DNA of 64,000 nucleotides from Saccopteryx bilineata. Its lineage: Eukaryota > Chordata > Mammalia > Chiroptera > Emballonuridae. Shown here piece after piece: positions 1 through 12,074 of this stretch (the stretch's first letter is position 1; every line of letters starts with the position of its first letter). Location: NCBI RefSeq assembly GCF_036850765.1, contig NC_089501.1, forward strand, positions 16,406,997 through 16,470,996. Direction: 5' to 3'. The translations under genes and the position numbers were made by a program. The notes below the pieces were generated by a model that saw only the letters and a list, made by a program, of their open reading frames with translations, did not search any database and was not told the origin of the DNA.

Positions 1-304
1 GCACTTGGGATTGGAGTGAATCACCAGAGGCTGTGTGAGGCAGGCTTTTGTAGTGTTAAAGGAGCAAGGGAGCCCGGTTCCCAACGAAGGATGCTTTTGA
101 CTTTTTGAATAGATTTTTGGGCAAGGAGGGAACTGAAACAGAGGGTAAAACAGAAATAATTATGTGTAATTAATTATAAAGGTAATCATTAGAATAAAAA
201 GGTAAGCTCACTAAAATATCAGGAAAAATTACACACACATATAGACACATACACAAATCAGATATTACAAGGTTGAAAAGTAAATGTATGCAGGAGACAA
301 ATGC
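1..304. other. Unassigned AT-rich intergenic DNA
   Basis: No open frame of note and no repeat family that I recognise. It is the left flank of the SINE that follows, and its last bases supply one copy of that SINE's target duplication. Confidence 0.5.
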
Positions 305-315
305 AACATAAAATA

Positions 316-376
316 TTTTACAGACTTTTTTTTAATTTTAATTTTTTATTTTATTTATTCATTTTTTAGAAGAGGG

Positions 377-418
<42 letters not shown>

Positions 419-540
419 GGGGAAGAGCAGGAAGCATCAACTCCCATATATGCCTTGACCAGACTAGTGCAGGGTTTTGAACCGGCAACCTCAGTGTTCC
501 CAGATCGACGCTTTATCCACTGCACCACCAGAGGTCAGGC
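316..540 (-). mobile_element. Type 2 tRNA-derived SINE
   Basis: Read on the minus strand, this begins with the tRNA-like head GCCTGACCTCTGGTGGTGCA, carries a B-box-like GGTTCAAAACC, and ends in a long CT-rich run (GA on the plus strand, about 377-412) and an A-rich tail. The same family recurs at 36111, 36455 and 63074. The 11-bp direct repeat AACATAAAATA at 305-315 and 541-551 is the likely target duplication, which indicates L1-mediated insertion. The 87-codon open frame crossing it is a by-product of the GA run and is not a gene. Confidence 0.9.
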
Positions 541-551
541 AACATAAAATA

Positions 552-955
552 ATACAGCCAAACATACCTGTTCTGCCAAATGTTGTCATCATTTAAAATC
601 AGTATGTGCAACTAGAAAATAACTAACCAGTTCGCAGGAAAAATCAGCCTTTACGTCGCATATCTTCACCATGTCAGCGGACACCTTTGTTTCCTGCATC
701 ACCGAGAACAGTAAAGCAATCATAATACAACATTCCTATCACCACGTACTCTGTATCTACATATCTCTCTCTACTCACTCACGTAATTTGGCCTTTTCTC
801 AGCTACCACACATAAATTATTTATGCTTCTACTAAGGCCTACATCATGATTTTGGGGGGTAATATCTCCAAATAGTAGTTTTACCTCATCTAACATTTAA
901 TTGCATTCTCTTGCTTAGTTGTGATCCTCATGTAGGCTTGCATTCTTGTGCACTT
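552..955. other. Unassigned intergenic DNA
   Basis: AT-rich sequence without a convincing coding frame, RNA gene or repeat that I can name. Confidence 0.45.
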
Positions 956-1355
956 GAGAGAGTATTTATTCATAACCACAAAGAAAAAATCAAACCATTC
1001 TTTGGTGAATGTGTAACTATACTGAGGTCCTCTCTTACAATGGGATTCTGCTTACAGTAAAAATAAAGTGTGATACATACAACAACATGGATGAATCTCA
1101 AATATGTTATGCTAAATTTTAAATATCAGACTTAAATTGCTGCCCATTGTATAATTTTATTTATTTGAAATTTTTAAAAAGGCAACATTATAAAAAAAAA
1201 TCAGTTGTTTCCAAGGGTGAGTAGGGCTCAAAAGAATCAGCACAAGGGAATGTTTCTGCATGTTGATCATAGTGGTTCTTGTATGTTGCTGTCAAAACTC
1301 AAGAACTGTATGTAAAACAATTCATTTCTCAGTATGCAAATAAAAATTAATGACA
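956..1355 (+). repeat. Ancient L1 3' end remnant
   Basis: Reads like the decayed C-terminus and 3' UTR of an old L1M-type element. The phrase ACAACATGGATGAATCTCAA (about 1081-1100) is followed by a GTTTCCAAGGGTGAGTAGGG-like segment and 'GTCAAAACTCAAGAACTGTA', all in the usual L1 order. No frame survives. Similar L1-end-like wording recurs near 2030-2160, so more than one old L1 end may be present here. Subfamily not resolvable by eye. Confidence 0.6.
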
Positions 1356-3599
1356 AATTAATGAGGTTTATAAAATACATATAGTATAGTACCACTTATA
1401 TGAAAGAAGGAAGATACAACAATATATATTTGCATTTTTGTATGTGTATTGCTAAACCCTGAGAGGTTACACAAGAATTTATTAGTACTGGTTACTTGTA
1501 TGTATGCATGGAATGGATGGGTTGTTTCAGAACTTGAATAACGGGGGAGACTGAAAAATAAGGAGGCCTCCCCTCTTTTTTTTTTTTTGTAAATAACATT
1601 TGTTTTTGAAGTCATGGAAACACAGACAATCTATTAAAACTCTACTAAGAATGATGAAATGTAAGTGTGATATAATGGAATTTTTAAGTACAAATACTGC
1701 CCAGGAAGGACAGTTAGAATCTCAAGGAAAGATAAAGTACTACCATTCAAAAAAGAGAAATGTAGTGATAGTATGCTGCTTGGCTTGGCTGTAAACTGCA
1801 CTTACAAAGACATATTGCCGTAAATGTTCTTATAAGGTTTAATGGAAAATGGTGACATAATACTGTCAGAGGACAATGAAGAACAGCTGGGTTTGTTGTA
1901 AGATGACTTAATCTACATCCATTATAACATAAAGTAAATAAAATGATAGATTTGATCATTTTAATTAGCAGTGCGCATACTTTCTTAAAATAGTGCTAAT
2001 TTAAACAATACTCTGACACAAAATAGTGGTTTCTGAGAAGAGGGATGGAGGAATGGGGAAAGTGGGAGCAGAGAAATGGTGATTTTCATTATAATCTTTT
2101 TTGTATAATTTCACTTTTAAGCCATGTGTATTAATTACTTGACTAAAAGTGAAATATATATGCATAAATATATACATATGCATATGTACATGTATATTTG
2201 TGTGAATATTAAATATATACATTCTTAGGCAACTCTTGGTTTGATTTAGATTAGTGTAGCATAAAAATAAAAAAAAATTTCCATGGGAAACAATGTTTTA
2301 TAACAATCTCAAAAGATTATTTACTCTTCAAATTTACAAACTACTGATCTATGACAGTAGTAGACATATTGATATATTAATATCCTTTGGCCAAATTCAT
2401 TTTGCAGATATGCATTGGTTACACAGTGTTCTAAAAAGTTTGCATTTGCATACCTTTAGTCTGGATGCGCACTCTCCAATTTGACACAGCCTTTGGCCTT
2501 CCACATCCAGCCTTCAACCTTCAATATCCAAATTCAACATCCAGCATGCTTTGCACATTAGTATATGTGCTGCTGGAACCAGCTGAAGCGAGCACATGCT
2601 ATGCACATTAAAGTTCCCTGCCTCATTTGATTTGCATCTACTGAGCAATTGTATGCCCTGAGAATAAGGAAACAAAGAAATGTTGTCTGCAGGAGTAGGG
2701 GATCATAATAAGGGAGATAAAGATTTAAAACAGAAAGGATGAAACAGTTGGTGAAATGAGGCAACTGAGATATCATAATTTTAATTATTACACATTCTAA
2801 CTTAGATTAACCACCCTTAACTATCAGTGCTAACCTCTGCTAATCCTTTGGGTGTTAGCTGATACTACATATCACATCCAGTTGAGTTCATTAAATATAA
2901 TTACCTACCCATAGTGCCTTCACTGCAGTACTCCAAATTAGAGAAGCAGACACACACCTATGTACTATAAATGAAGATCTGTTTTATTCATAATAGTTAG
3001 AAAGAAATCATGCTGCATTGTAATTAAGAAAAAAAGTTTTTGCAATACTTTCTCAATTTTCGAGATTAAATACCTCTTCAGCTCATTAAACTTTTAATGT
3101 CATGCTGTTGATGAGCTTATATTTCAATATTTGAAATCTGAAAGAGTAAACTGGGTAAAAATTATTGTTTTAAATTGGGTACAGATGTCAGATTTATCTT
3201 TGGAGAAAGCTAATGTTTATTTTTGGGGAACATATTATAATGGTCTTTTGATTATGTAGACCTAGAACCAAAATCATTTTGTGAAATGAAAGGGTTTTAA
3301 TCAGTGAGGAGGTAAATAACTTTCTATAACAATGTAAAGTGTCTTTTTTCTTTTTCAGGGTTTGGTTTCAAGGCATTACGTCTAGTTTGAGTCAGTTCTG
3401 TGCCTGGGCCTGGACGGCAGTGAGAGAAAAGGCCTATTCTGCACATATGAAGGCCTGCCAGTTAGGGAAAGGAGGTTTGTAGAACTCCCAGATAGTGAGA
3501 CCATGTGAAAGACTATGGTCGATAGATAGGCAGCATTCAAATGTTTTCTTGCTTCATTTTGCCAGTGTGACTCGTTGCTACAGTGTCCAAGCATTCAGT
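1356..3599. other. Unassigned intergenic DNA with possible LINE scraps
   Basis: No gene recognised. About 2030-2165 resembles another old L1 3' end ('TATAATCTTTTTTGTATAAT' followed by an A-rich end). The segment 3360-3600 is less AT-rich than its surroundings but has only short frames and no family that I recognise. About 2490-2560 has short CATCCAG/CTTCAA repeats of no clear origin. Confidence 0.4.
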
Positions 3600-3830
3600 C
3601 AGGATATATATATGTATGTGTATTTATAGATAACTATAGATATCTATATTTATTTATGTGTATTATATATATATTTATGTGTACTACAGACATGTGTATA
3701 TAATAGATACATAGCTACAAATTATATTTATATGCATAAAATTAATTTATACATTTATACATATAAGTATATATATGTATAGATATATACATACATATAC
3801 ATGTTAATTTTATTTTTATAGTGTTAAAGG
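3600..3830. repeat. AT-rich low-complexity tract
   Basis: Dense TATATA, TATGTA and TATTTA runs with many short self-complementary stretches. Probably decayed TA/TATG microsatellite. Confidence 0.7.
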
Positions 3831-3959
3831 GAGAGGCATACCTTTCTTGGTGAAAACTACACAAGTATGCTCTAGAAATAAGACTCATTAATTTAGACCA
3901 ACTTGTAAATAGACTCTTGTTCTGAAAGTAAAACATGATTTCAGTCTTTTCTTGCAAAG

Positions 3960-4342
3960 TAAGGTGACCAATTGTCCTCCTTTAGGGAGGACAGTCCTTT
4001 TATAAGTTCCATCCTCCCTCAGAAGTGTCATCCTACATGTGCTCCTTTTTGATATTGGAAGACTAATCTGTAAATGTCTATATTCAATCAATGCAGAGTT
4101 GATCCATTGCATGTGATGTGACGTATTTGTATCTAAATGAGTACTTTTTCCTTATGATTATTATTAAAAATTAATAGACATGTAAGCATAATTACAATAT
4201 AAAATATTATAAATGTTTTTATTATGCATTTATCATATTATAGTATATTATGGTTGCAGTGCATAAAATATTTCTTTTATCTACGATATTGTTTTCTTCA
4301 ATTTATTTTTGTACTTTTCATTGTAAAAAAGTTGGTCACCTT
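3960..4342. mobile_element. Non-autonomous hAT-like DNA transposon (MITE)
   Basis: The ends are inverted repeats: TAAGGTGACCAA at the left (3960-3971) and TTGGTCACCTTA at the right (4332-4343). Flanks are TTGCAAAG (3952-3959) and ATGCAAAG (4343-4350), an 8-bp duplication with 7 of 8 matches that fits the hAT pattern nTnnnnAn. The inside is AT-rich with no transposase frame, and near the left end there is a small hairpin (GTCCTCC/GGGAGGAC). The class is inferred from termini and duplication length. Confidence 0.7.
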
Positions 4343-4350
4343 ATGCAAAG

Positions 4351-5118
4351 TGAGCAGCATGTAGAGACTATAGGGTGGAAATACTCCACCTTCTCTTGGG
4401 GAGAGGGGCCTTTCTAGGTTTTAGATGCTTAGATTTATGGAAGGTCAGAGCTTCATGCAGTTTCATATATTCTTATGGAGAAAAAATTATAGGGAGCCTT
4501 TGAGTTTGCATCTTAGCAAGATGTGGTCTCTGTGGCTAACAGTCATACATGAGTTTTGGATGATAACGGTTCAGTGGGCATGGGGAACTGTCTAGGAGCC
4601 TTAGGCTGGCAGGAGAACCTTTCTTGCTTTGACCATTTCTGTCTTTAGGAAGGGCCCTGCCCCTTTTAATGACTCACCCAATTAGAACCCGCCCATTCAG
4701 GATAATCTTTCTTTTGGCTAACTCCAAGTCCTAATTTGAAGTGTAATGGCTTTCCAACTGACTAAATCAGCTTGACCCAGTAAATCAGAAGAAAAGAGAA
4801 AAAAGGTTGACAAAGTACTTCAAACACACTATTATTCTTTTGGCGTTTAGCTCTTTGAAATATAGCTATAGTATATCAGTCTATCTTTACACAGGAAATA
4901 ATTATCTAGTAAATTGATTTACTTTCTACAGGAAAACATTCCACTTGAAACTTGAGTTAAATGACAACATACTTGTATAGTGAATTTGTGCAATGTATCA
5001 CTGATTAAGTTAATGGTTACAAATCCATGGTCATTAGAACATAGTTTATGGCAAAAAAAAAACTAAACCTGTAAGTATAAAAGTATAACCATTGGTAATT
5101 TAAGAATCTCTTCAATGT
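4351..5118. other. Unassigned intergenic DNA
   Basis: No gene seen. The wording near 4660-4750 (ACTCACCCAATTAGAACCCG and following) vaguely resembles ancient MaLR LTR sequence, but it is too short and decayed to call. Confidence 0.4.
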
Positions 5119-5119
5119 A

Positions 5120-5395
5120 CATTAAATATCTATTATGAGCTGGATCTTAAATTCAGGCTTTGATAATACCTGAGCATTTATTTTGTGGCTGGGATAGGTC
5201 TAAGTATTTTATACGCATAATTCTATTTAACCCTCATAGTATTCATTTGAAGTAGATATTATTATCATTTCCAGTTTGCACATGAGAATTGATAAGCCTG
5301 CCTAAACTCTCATGCTAGCTAATGGAGTTAGCAGAGTATAAAATTTGGTAGGCTAGGCTGACTCTAGTCTCCTTTATATGTCTGAGAAAGAAAAG
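5120..5395 (+). repeat. MIR SINE remnant
   Basis: Follows the MIR order on the plus strand: a 'GAGCATTTATTTTGTGGCTG' segment, then the core wording 'TTCTATTTAACCCTCATAGT', 'GTAGATATTATTATCATTTC' and CATGAGAATTGA, then the eroded 'CTAGCTAATGGAGTTAGCAG'. Ancient and non-functional. Confidence 0.8.
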
Positions 5396-6790
5396 AGAAT
5401 ATATATTCCTAATGATCCATTTAGAGTTATAAGTTTATTTTTATAATAAATATTCAGTGATCCTCATATTACTTCTAAGGGGCATTGTTAGTGTATTTTA
5501 GACTCTGAGTTTTTTATTTTATTATATTTCATATTTCCTGCTAATGACTGAATTCTGACAAACATCCAAAGAAACAATAATTAATCCCTTTTTCATGGGC
5601 AAATATATTTTATATTCTCAAAAATGACAGCTATAAAAATGATTACTTGATATTTATTCAATAAAAATTTAAATAAATATGCATTTTAGTAGTATTTATT
5701 TGTAACTTATTTTGATGTTATTTGAAAAAAAGAAAGTTAAGTCTCTTTCTACATTTTCTCACTTTTTCTTTGTCCAAACACCTTGATATATTATATACTC
5801 ATTCCCCTTGGCAATATGTTAGTTTTTTATTATTTCCTAAAGAATACACTAGTTGATTTGTGATCTATATTAGTTTTATGCTACTCGGGTCAGGTGTATC
5901 CTGACAAAAAGTGACATTCTACATGAGTTCTTTAGATGAAACACTGAAAATGTGATTATTACATTAACATTAAATCATAAATCACCAATGCAGTGTAAAA
6001 CTGGAGCTCAGTAACTTGTTAAAGATAGCCTACATATCGAAAGCTTATATATATATATGACCCATAGTTAGAATGAACCAAGGTATTAGCACAAAAAATG
6101 CTGAAGATAACATATAAAGCAGGAAAAGTAATTACCAAAGATATTATTTGTTAGACACCCAGTATAAATAAAACTTAAGCAGCTAATAACATCCTTGCAA
6201 AGCTCTCCAAACCTCATTTCTTGATCTGTAAATATTAAATTATCATAGAATACACATGCATTGACATAAATCTTACTTTGAGATGATTATTTCTTACCAT
6301 TTTTCAAATAAGTGAAATCATTTAATGACTCTGCTATTGATTTTCTCATTAACTTTTCCCATGTCATGCTGCTTTTACCTTAAGTTCTAAATATCATACT
6401 TTAAAATTTACAGTTTTAACACCCTCTATTTTTGTTAGGAATGCAAGTTTATTTAGAATTTTACTTCTTCTATTCCAAAATGTTTCTTGCTTTTAAAATT
6501 TATATTTCATAGCATTTTCCTTGGTGTTCCAATAACATTTTTAAAGTGAAGCTGAGAATGGAGCTGGTATGTAATAAATTATACAACTGGGAAATGAGCG
6601 ATGGAGTAGGGAGAGAGAAAGTGGGGAGAAGATAAATTTTAACCATTTACCTAACTAGATTTTTAATGAATGCAGAGGAAATATTATGGTGAAGAAGATA
6701 TAAAATTTTGCATTTTCTGGTCAAGATGTTGGGACATTTTTGATTTCTGTATTTCTATTTTTGAGAATTTTTGAAAAATAAGTTTTTCTG
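5396..6790. other. Unassigned AT-rich intergenic DNA
   Basis: Very AT-rich, with a short (TA)n near 6048-6058. No gene, RNA or named repeat recognised. Confidence 0.45.
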
Positions 6791-7150
6791 GCCCTGGCCA
6801 GTTGGCTCAGTAATAGGGCACTGACCCAGCATGTGAAAATCCTGGGCTTAATTTCCAGTCAGGGCACACAGGAGAAGCAACCATCTGCTTCTCCACCTCT
6901 CCCCATCCCCTTTCTCTCTTTCTCTTTCTTCCTCTCCTGCAGTCATGGCTTGATTGGTTTGAATGCATTGGCCTGAGCATTGACAATGGCTCTGTGGAGC
7001 CGCTGCCTCAGATGCTAAAAATAAACCCATTAATGAGCATGGCCCCACATGGGCAGAACATTGCCCCAGACAGTGGTTGCCAGGTGGATCCTGTTTGCGG
7101 TACATGCGAGAGACTGTCTCCCCCCACATTTAAATTAAAATAAATAAATA
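6791..7150 (+). mobile_element. Type 1 (VES-like) SINE, diverged copy
   Basis: Starts GCCCTGGCCAGTTGGCTCAG, the tRNA-derived head, followed by a decayed B-box region and then the family body (AGGAGAAGC, CTGCTTCTCC, GTGGATCC) and an A/T-rich tail with AAATAAATAA. It is more diverged than the copies at 41488 and 43171, so it is an older insertion. The 93-codon minus-strand frame lies inside it and is not a gene. Confidence 0.88.
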
Positions 7151-7559
7151 ATAATTATGTTTCCTTTTAAGCTTTTCATCTCTTTTTTTTATTTCCTTTT
7201 GCAAACTTTATTTCTTAACTCTGAAATGGTTTCCATTTTCTAGAATTTTAGTCTCTACTTTCCGCTTTTGCTTTCAAGTACAGTGTGGGAACCCCGCTGT
7301 GTTCTCATTTGCCTGTGGAGTTCCTCACCACTTTAGCTGAAGTTACCAGCTTCTTTCTTTACCAGCTCAGTTTATTGTGGTGAGGCACAATAGTAGTACT
7401 TCAGCCTCACATCCCTGGGGAATCCCAATCTGATATAGCAACACTTTTTTGAAGCTATAATCATGAGTTAAAATCTGACCTCCTATCTCAATCTCAGGTC
7501 CCATGGGAGAATCTTAACTTCCTACTATGCCTTGAAAACATCTCTGAATGGTATAAAGA
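7151..7559. other. Unassigned intergenic DNA
   Basis: No recognisable gene or repeat. Confidence 0.4.
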
Positions 7560-8042
7560 AAAATACCCCTCTGCAGAGATGTCTGTGTCCTTTTCCCTAG
7601 AATTGTGCATAGGTTAGCATGACAAAGGGGAGTGAAGCTTAAAGATGTAATTAAATTACAAATCAGATGACCAGAAAATAGGGAATTTATCTTGGATTAT
7701 ACATTTGAGCTCTATGTAGTAACACAGATCCTTTAAAGAGTAAAAGGGAGAGAGAAAGAAAGACAGAAAAGCTGATGAAGGGAAAAGCACAGAGAGACTC
7801 AATACTTTGCAGGAAAATGAGTTGAAGGAATGAAGGCAGCCTATGGTAGCTAGATGAAGCAAGAAAACACTTTCTCCTACTTCCTGAAGGGTGCAGCCTA
7901 GCCTGTCAACACTTTGTCTTTAGCCCAGCAAGACCTGTGTTAGATTTCTGAGCTACACAAGTATAAAGTAGTCGATGGGTATTTTGTTAAGCCACCAGTT
8001 AGTGGTCATTGTTATGGCAGTAATAGAAGACTAATAAACTCT
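7560..8042 (-). repeat. Ancient MaLR-like LTR remnant
   Basis: The plus strand holds, in order, GATGTCTGTGTCC, GATGTAATTAAATTA, TTATCTTGGATTATA, a purine-rich centre, 'TTTAGCCCAGCAAGACCTGT', 'GTTAAGCCACCAGTTAGTGG' and 'TGGCAGTAATAGAAGACTAA'. This is the wording of a common ancient mammalian LTR of the MaLR type (solo, no coding), which I read as lying on the minus strand. The exact subfamily and the two ends cannot be fixed by eye. Confidence 0.6.
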
Positions 8043-8821
8043 CTATTCAGTCCTGCCCTTTTGGCTCCTATTAATCCATCCTATCCTTCCTGGTTCCTGC
8101 CTCTGTTGGTCTCTCTTCTGTGTGTTTCCCAACATACCTCCGGTGATTCTTGGTTCATAGCCAATAAACAAACATTCTCTGAGACCTTCTTCCATTTCAC
8201 TTCATTTTTTAAATGGTTCTCAAATAGTGATGCTTGAATTCAACTAAAGACTAGCAAAATAATTATGCATGCAGGTTTCAGAATCCCTGCTATGATTGAA
8301 AACTTGGGGTCTCTCCTCAACACCTTTTTTTTTTTTTTTTTTTTTACAAATCTTCAACTTATAGAAGCTCTGTGCGAAACAGGAGTATTTTTGTAATGGT
8401 TTCTTCCAAAACATTTATCTTTTCTCTATTTGCAAAATGCCTCTTTTATTGACTCTCATGCTTTATGTCTTTTTCTTTTCTCTTCCCTTTTGCTATCTTC
8501 TGCTAATTTCTATGTCAGTTCCTTCAATTAATTTTAGTCTTGAAAACTGGCATACGGTTTTCTCTTCAATCTAAGTCCTGCCATAATTCTAGGATGTTTC
8601 AGTATCAACACCTGAGGAATACATTATTCTACCTTCATTAACTGGACTGGTGGCCCATTATTCTCAGCCATGGAAAGAAAGGGCATTTTGAAATTGACCA
8701 TCATATGTATTTTATCACAGTGTTTCGGCAGCAAAAGTTGTTAATAAGAATAATGATTCTTTGATCTGTATATTTTATCACCATTTCTTTTCTATCCATT
8801 ATATGTTTTCTACCTTTTTCC
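8043..8821. other. Unassigned DNA with a T-tract
   Basis: Holds a T run at about 8325-8345 that could be the tail of a very eroded minus-strand retroposon, but no body is recognisable. No gene. Confidence 0.4.
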
Positions 8822-9256
8822 ATGATTTTATTCTTTTGTAATTCTGAGATGAATGTTTTCTACATCATTGGCATCCCCTTTTCCATAGGCCAGGTTTATG
8901 TACTCAGGATTGTCAGTTTTCTGTTTAACTCATGGAGTAGAACTGTATCTTACCTGCTCTTTGATTTCTTTCCTGGCATCTTCAGAGGAATGCTCTACAC
9001 CTGTATGGGGTTGTCCTTCAGATTCAGAAAAGTGTTTGTCCAAAACAAGGTAAATTGCTACAATGCCAGGGGGAAGCAGAGTCAGAAAAGAGGTGTCCAG
9101 TGCATAGGTTACCTGAGTCCTGTTGCTACATGTGTTGATCCGACTTTGTGTAACCCCCAAAAGGCTTGTTCTTCTTCTGCTGAGGAAACATTTGTTGCAA
9201 ATGGACATCTTTCTTTTTCTAAACAAACAGAAGATGTTGGTCAATTTAGCCTATGA
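8822..9256 (+). other. Unexplained 144-codon open frame (doubtful)
   Basis: An uninterrupted frame from ATG to TGA, with hydrophobic residues at the N-terminus and polar, Cys/Ser-rich residues at the C-terminus. No domain, signal or family is recognised. A 104-codon frame lies on the opposite strand (8930-9244). The segment is less AT-rich than its flanks, which lowers stop frequency, and a frame of this length is not surprising by chance in 64 kb. No promoter or conserved start context is visible. Most likely not a gene; alternatives are a decayed exon or an unrecognised repeat. Confidence 0.15.
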
Positions 9257-11692
9257 CATTGGCACATATAAAAAATTCAAATAAGAGAAAATGCTCACAG
9301 CCTCATACCTTCTTTAGGTGGAGCTGCATGCTTGTTCTCTATTTTTGGTGAGGCTTCTCATCTATCCTCTATTTCCATTCATTTCTTTTCAAGATTTCTT
9401 TATAATTTGTCACAATATAGAATAGTTTTCTCATCTGGAGCTTGTGCTTTTTGCTGATGTCTTTTAAATTGAATCATGTTTGCTATTTAAGAAAAAAAAA
9501 TTCTTATGGTATGTAGACAATACATTTCTCTATCCATGTTCATACCAGAGTTTACTTACTGTGAAATTTTTCTTATTTTATTTTTATTTTGTTTTATTGT
9601 GATAGGAATTGGACACTTTTTATTACTAGGCTCTTGTTTTCTTAGAATTCAAGAGGAGATTCATTGAGAAGAGAATGTAATATAATAAAACTGATATTCT
9701 AAAATATATTAGAGGCTGGAAAATTAGTCATAGCTTATTCAAGCATCTAGGCCTCTATTGTTAAGCGATTAGTATGGAAATGTAAGACATTGTTATGAAT
9801 TAGAGAAACATTACAATAATCTTGAGGGTTGTTAGAAGGGATAAAAAGGAGTATATAAGCCTCATGGACATAAAGGTTTTTGAGCTCAGCGATACTATTT
9901 AAAATAGCTGTTACTATAGAGAATATGAAATACTGTTGATGCATATGGAATAAGAAGGTTATCAATGAAATTCACTGAAAGCTCTTTGGCATAATAAAAA
10001 GCTGATTCTAGATATATAAAGCTGTTTTGCAGATGTTATGTTAAAATTCTGCCATCTCTGTTTGAGCAGCTGCTAATTTGCCTCTGACATAATAAATGTA
10101 GTTCTTCAAAACTTACATTCAAATTGTAGGTGCTGTTGACAAGTACAATTACATACAAGTTGTTAGGATTCTTATTTCCCATAAATGGGCATTTCCAGTG
10201 TTGCAAGTATGTTTTCCAGTTTTTCAGACTTACAGATAATCTGTTTGGTGTGCAAAATTTATATTAAGTGCTTTGTAAATGAATTTACTAAGCATTGGTT
10301 CCATTCTATGAGGCTTTCTGGATTTCCATGTGACATAGAAATTTAAAGAAAATTATTAATGACCACATTGGCTGATAATAAAAAAATTAACAAAACCCCA
10401 ATTAATTTACTGAGAAACCTGATCATAGGAAATATTGGCATAATCACAGTTTATAGATACTCTCCACAAAATGTTATGCTTTCTCCCTATAGTTGAACTT
10501 TCCTACCTATAGTGCTGACATATGTGATGTAGCTGTGAGAACATAATCACACCGTGTTTGGGCTTAGATTGTCATTCCTGCTTATATCCATGATTACCAT
10601 TCCTACCTTTTTTTTTAACCATGTTTGTCCTCTCCAATAGCTTCTCATCTAAATTAAGTGATAAATAGAAATTTCTATCTGTAACAACTCTAAAAATTTC
10701 TTGTAAAGAAGAACTAGTGAAAACTAAACAAAAAGGGGCTAATGGTGGTTTTTTTAAAATTGTAAAATATTCAGTGACAGTTGAGAGGAAAACTGCCAAA
10801 TCCATATTTTATTATATATTAATAGCCGTTTCTAGGGGTATATATAGTATCTAAAGATGATACAAATTCAACATCAGACCTACGAAATAGGCCAAGTGAA
10901 CTTCCCACATTAGAACCATGGGTGGAGTGAGAGACTGCTTTGATGTTTGCTGAATGTAGTTTTCAACATGGTACCTTGACTATGGCACCTCTAAGGATAA
11001 TATAATTATCTCACTATTCTTTAGGAGATAGTGCCTACAGTGTGGAAATAAGATAAGTGTAACTGAGATATGTGATGTATATTTTCTTTTGTAATTGTTT
11101 ATGAAAGCACTTTTTAAAGGAATAATTAGAACTCACCAGGAGCTCAAGAATTGAGACTTTTAATATCTAATGCTGAGGCCTCTTCAATACTGTTGCAGTT
11201 TCCCTATTATCTATGTGCACTGCCATACATACACCAACTTAAAGATTTTTGAGGCCTAACTACAAAAGAAAAAGAAGTTCCTGATATAGATATCACTGAG
11301 ATTATCACTTTTAAAATGCTGTCATAAGGAGACCCAGTAAATAACAAATGCATCTCATTTTGCACTCTTTAAATGTGTACTATTTTAGGTATGCATGTGA
11401 CTAAACCTCGTGAGTGCTGGAACTTTTCCCTTTGTGTTTACCACTGAAACCAGTGTTTGGAACTTAATGGAACTTGCCAAATTCTGATTTTCTGATGTAG
11501 AGTTGGTATTCATGTCATATTTAAGAAATGTATTCACCATCTCAGACTCATTTGTCATGCCTTTTGGAGGCTCTATCCAGCATCAATACAAATTAACTTT
11601 TGACTGAAGTGATTGTCTGTTTTGTTGTCTTAGCTGGACTCTGCCATAAAGAAATCCTTTCCTTGGAAGAAGACCCTCTAAGTGAATGGTGT
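9257..11692. other. Unassigned intergenic DNA
   Basis: About 2.4 kb of AT-rich sequence in which I recognise no gene, RNA gene or named repeat. The open frames are short (under 80 codons). Confidence 0.45.
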
Positions 11693-11705
11693 TCTTTCCC
11701 ATTTC

Positions 11706-12042
11706 TTTTTTTTTTTTTTTTTGAGACAGAGAGAGAGAGTCAGAGAGAGGGATAGATAAGGACAGACAGACAAGAATGGAGAGAGCTGAGAAACATCAAT
11801 CATCAGTTTTTTGTTGCGACACCTTAGTTGTTCATTGATTGCTTTCTCATCTGTGCCTTGACTGTGGAGCTACAGCTGAACAAGTAACCCCGTGCTCAAG
11901 CCAGTGACCTTGGGTCCAAGCTGGTGAGCTTTGCTCAAACCAGATGAGCCCCCGCTTAAGCTGGCGACCTCGGGGTCTCGAACCTGAGTCCTCCCGCATC
12001 CCAGTCCGACACTCTATCCACTGCACCACTGCCTGGCCAGGC
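11706..12042 (-). mobile_element. Type 3 tRNA-derived SINE
   Basis: On the minus strand it starts GCCTGGCCAGGCAGTGGTGC, continues with 'GGACTGGGATGCGGGAGGAC' and the 'CTCATCTGGTTTGAGCAAAG' module, and ends in GA/CT-rich sequence and an A-tail (T run at 11706-11722). The 13-bp repeat TCTTTCCCATTTC at 11693-11705 and 12043-12055 is a clear target duplication. A 60-codon frame inside it is not a gene. Confidence 0.93.
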
Positions 12043-12074
12043 TCTTTCCCATTTCATATTACTGCTATCATTCT

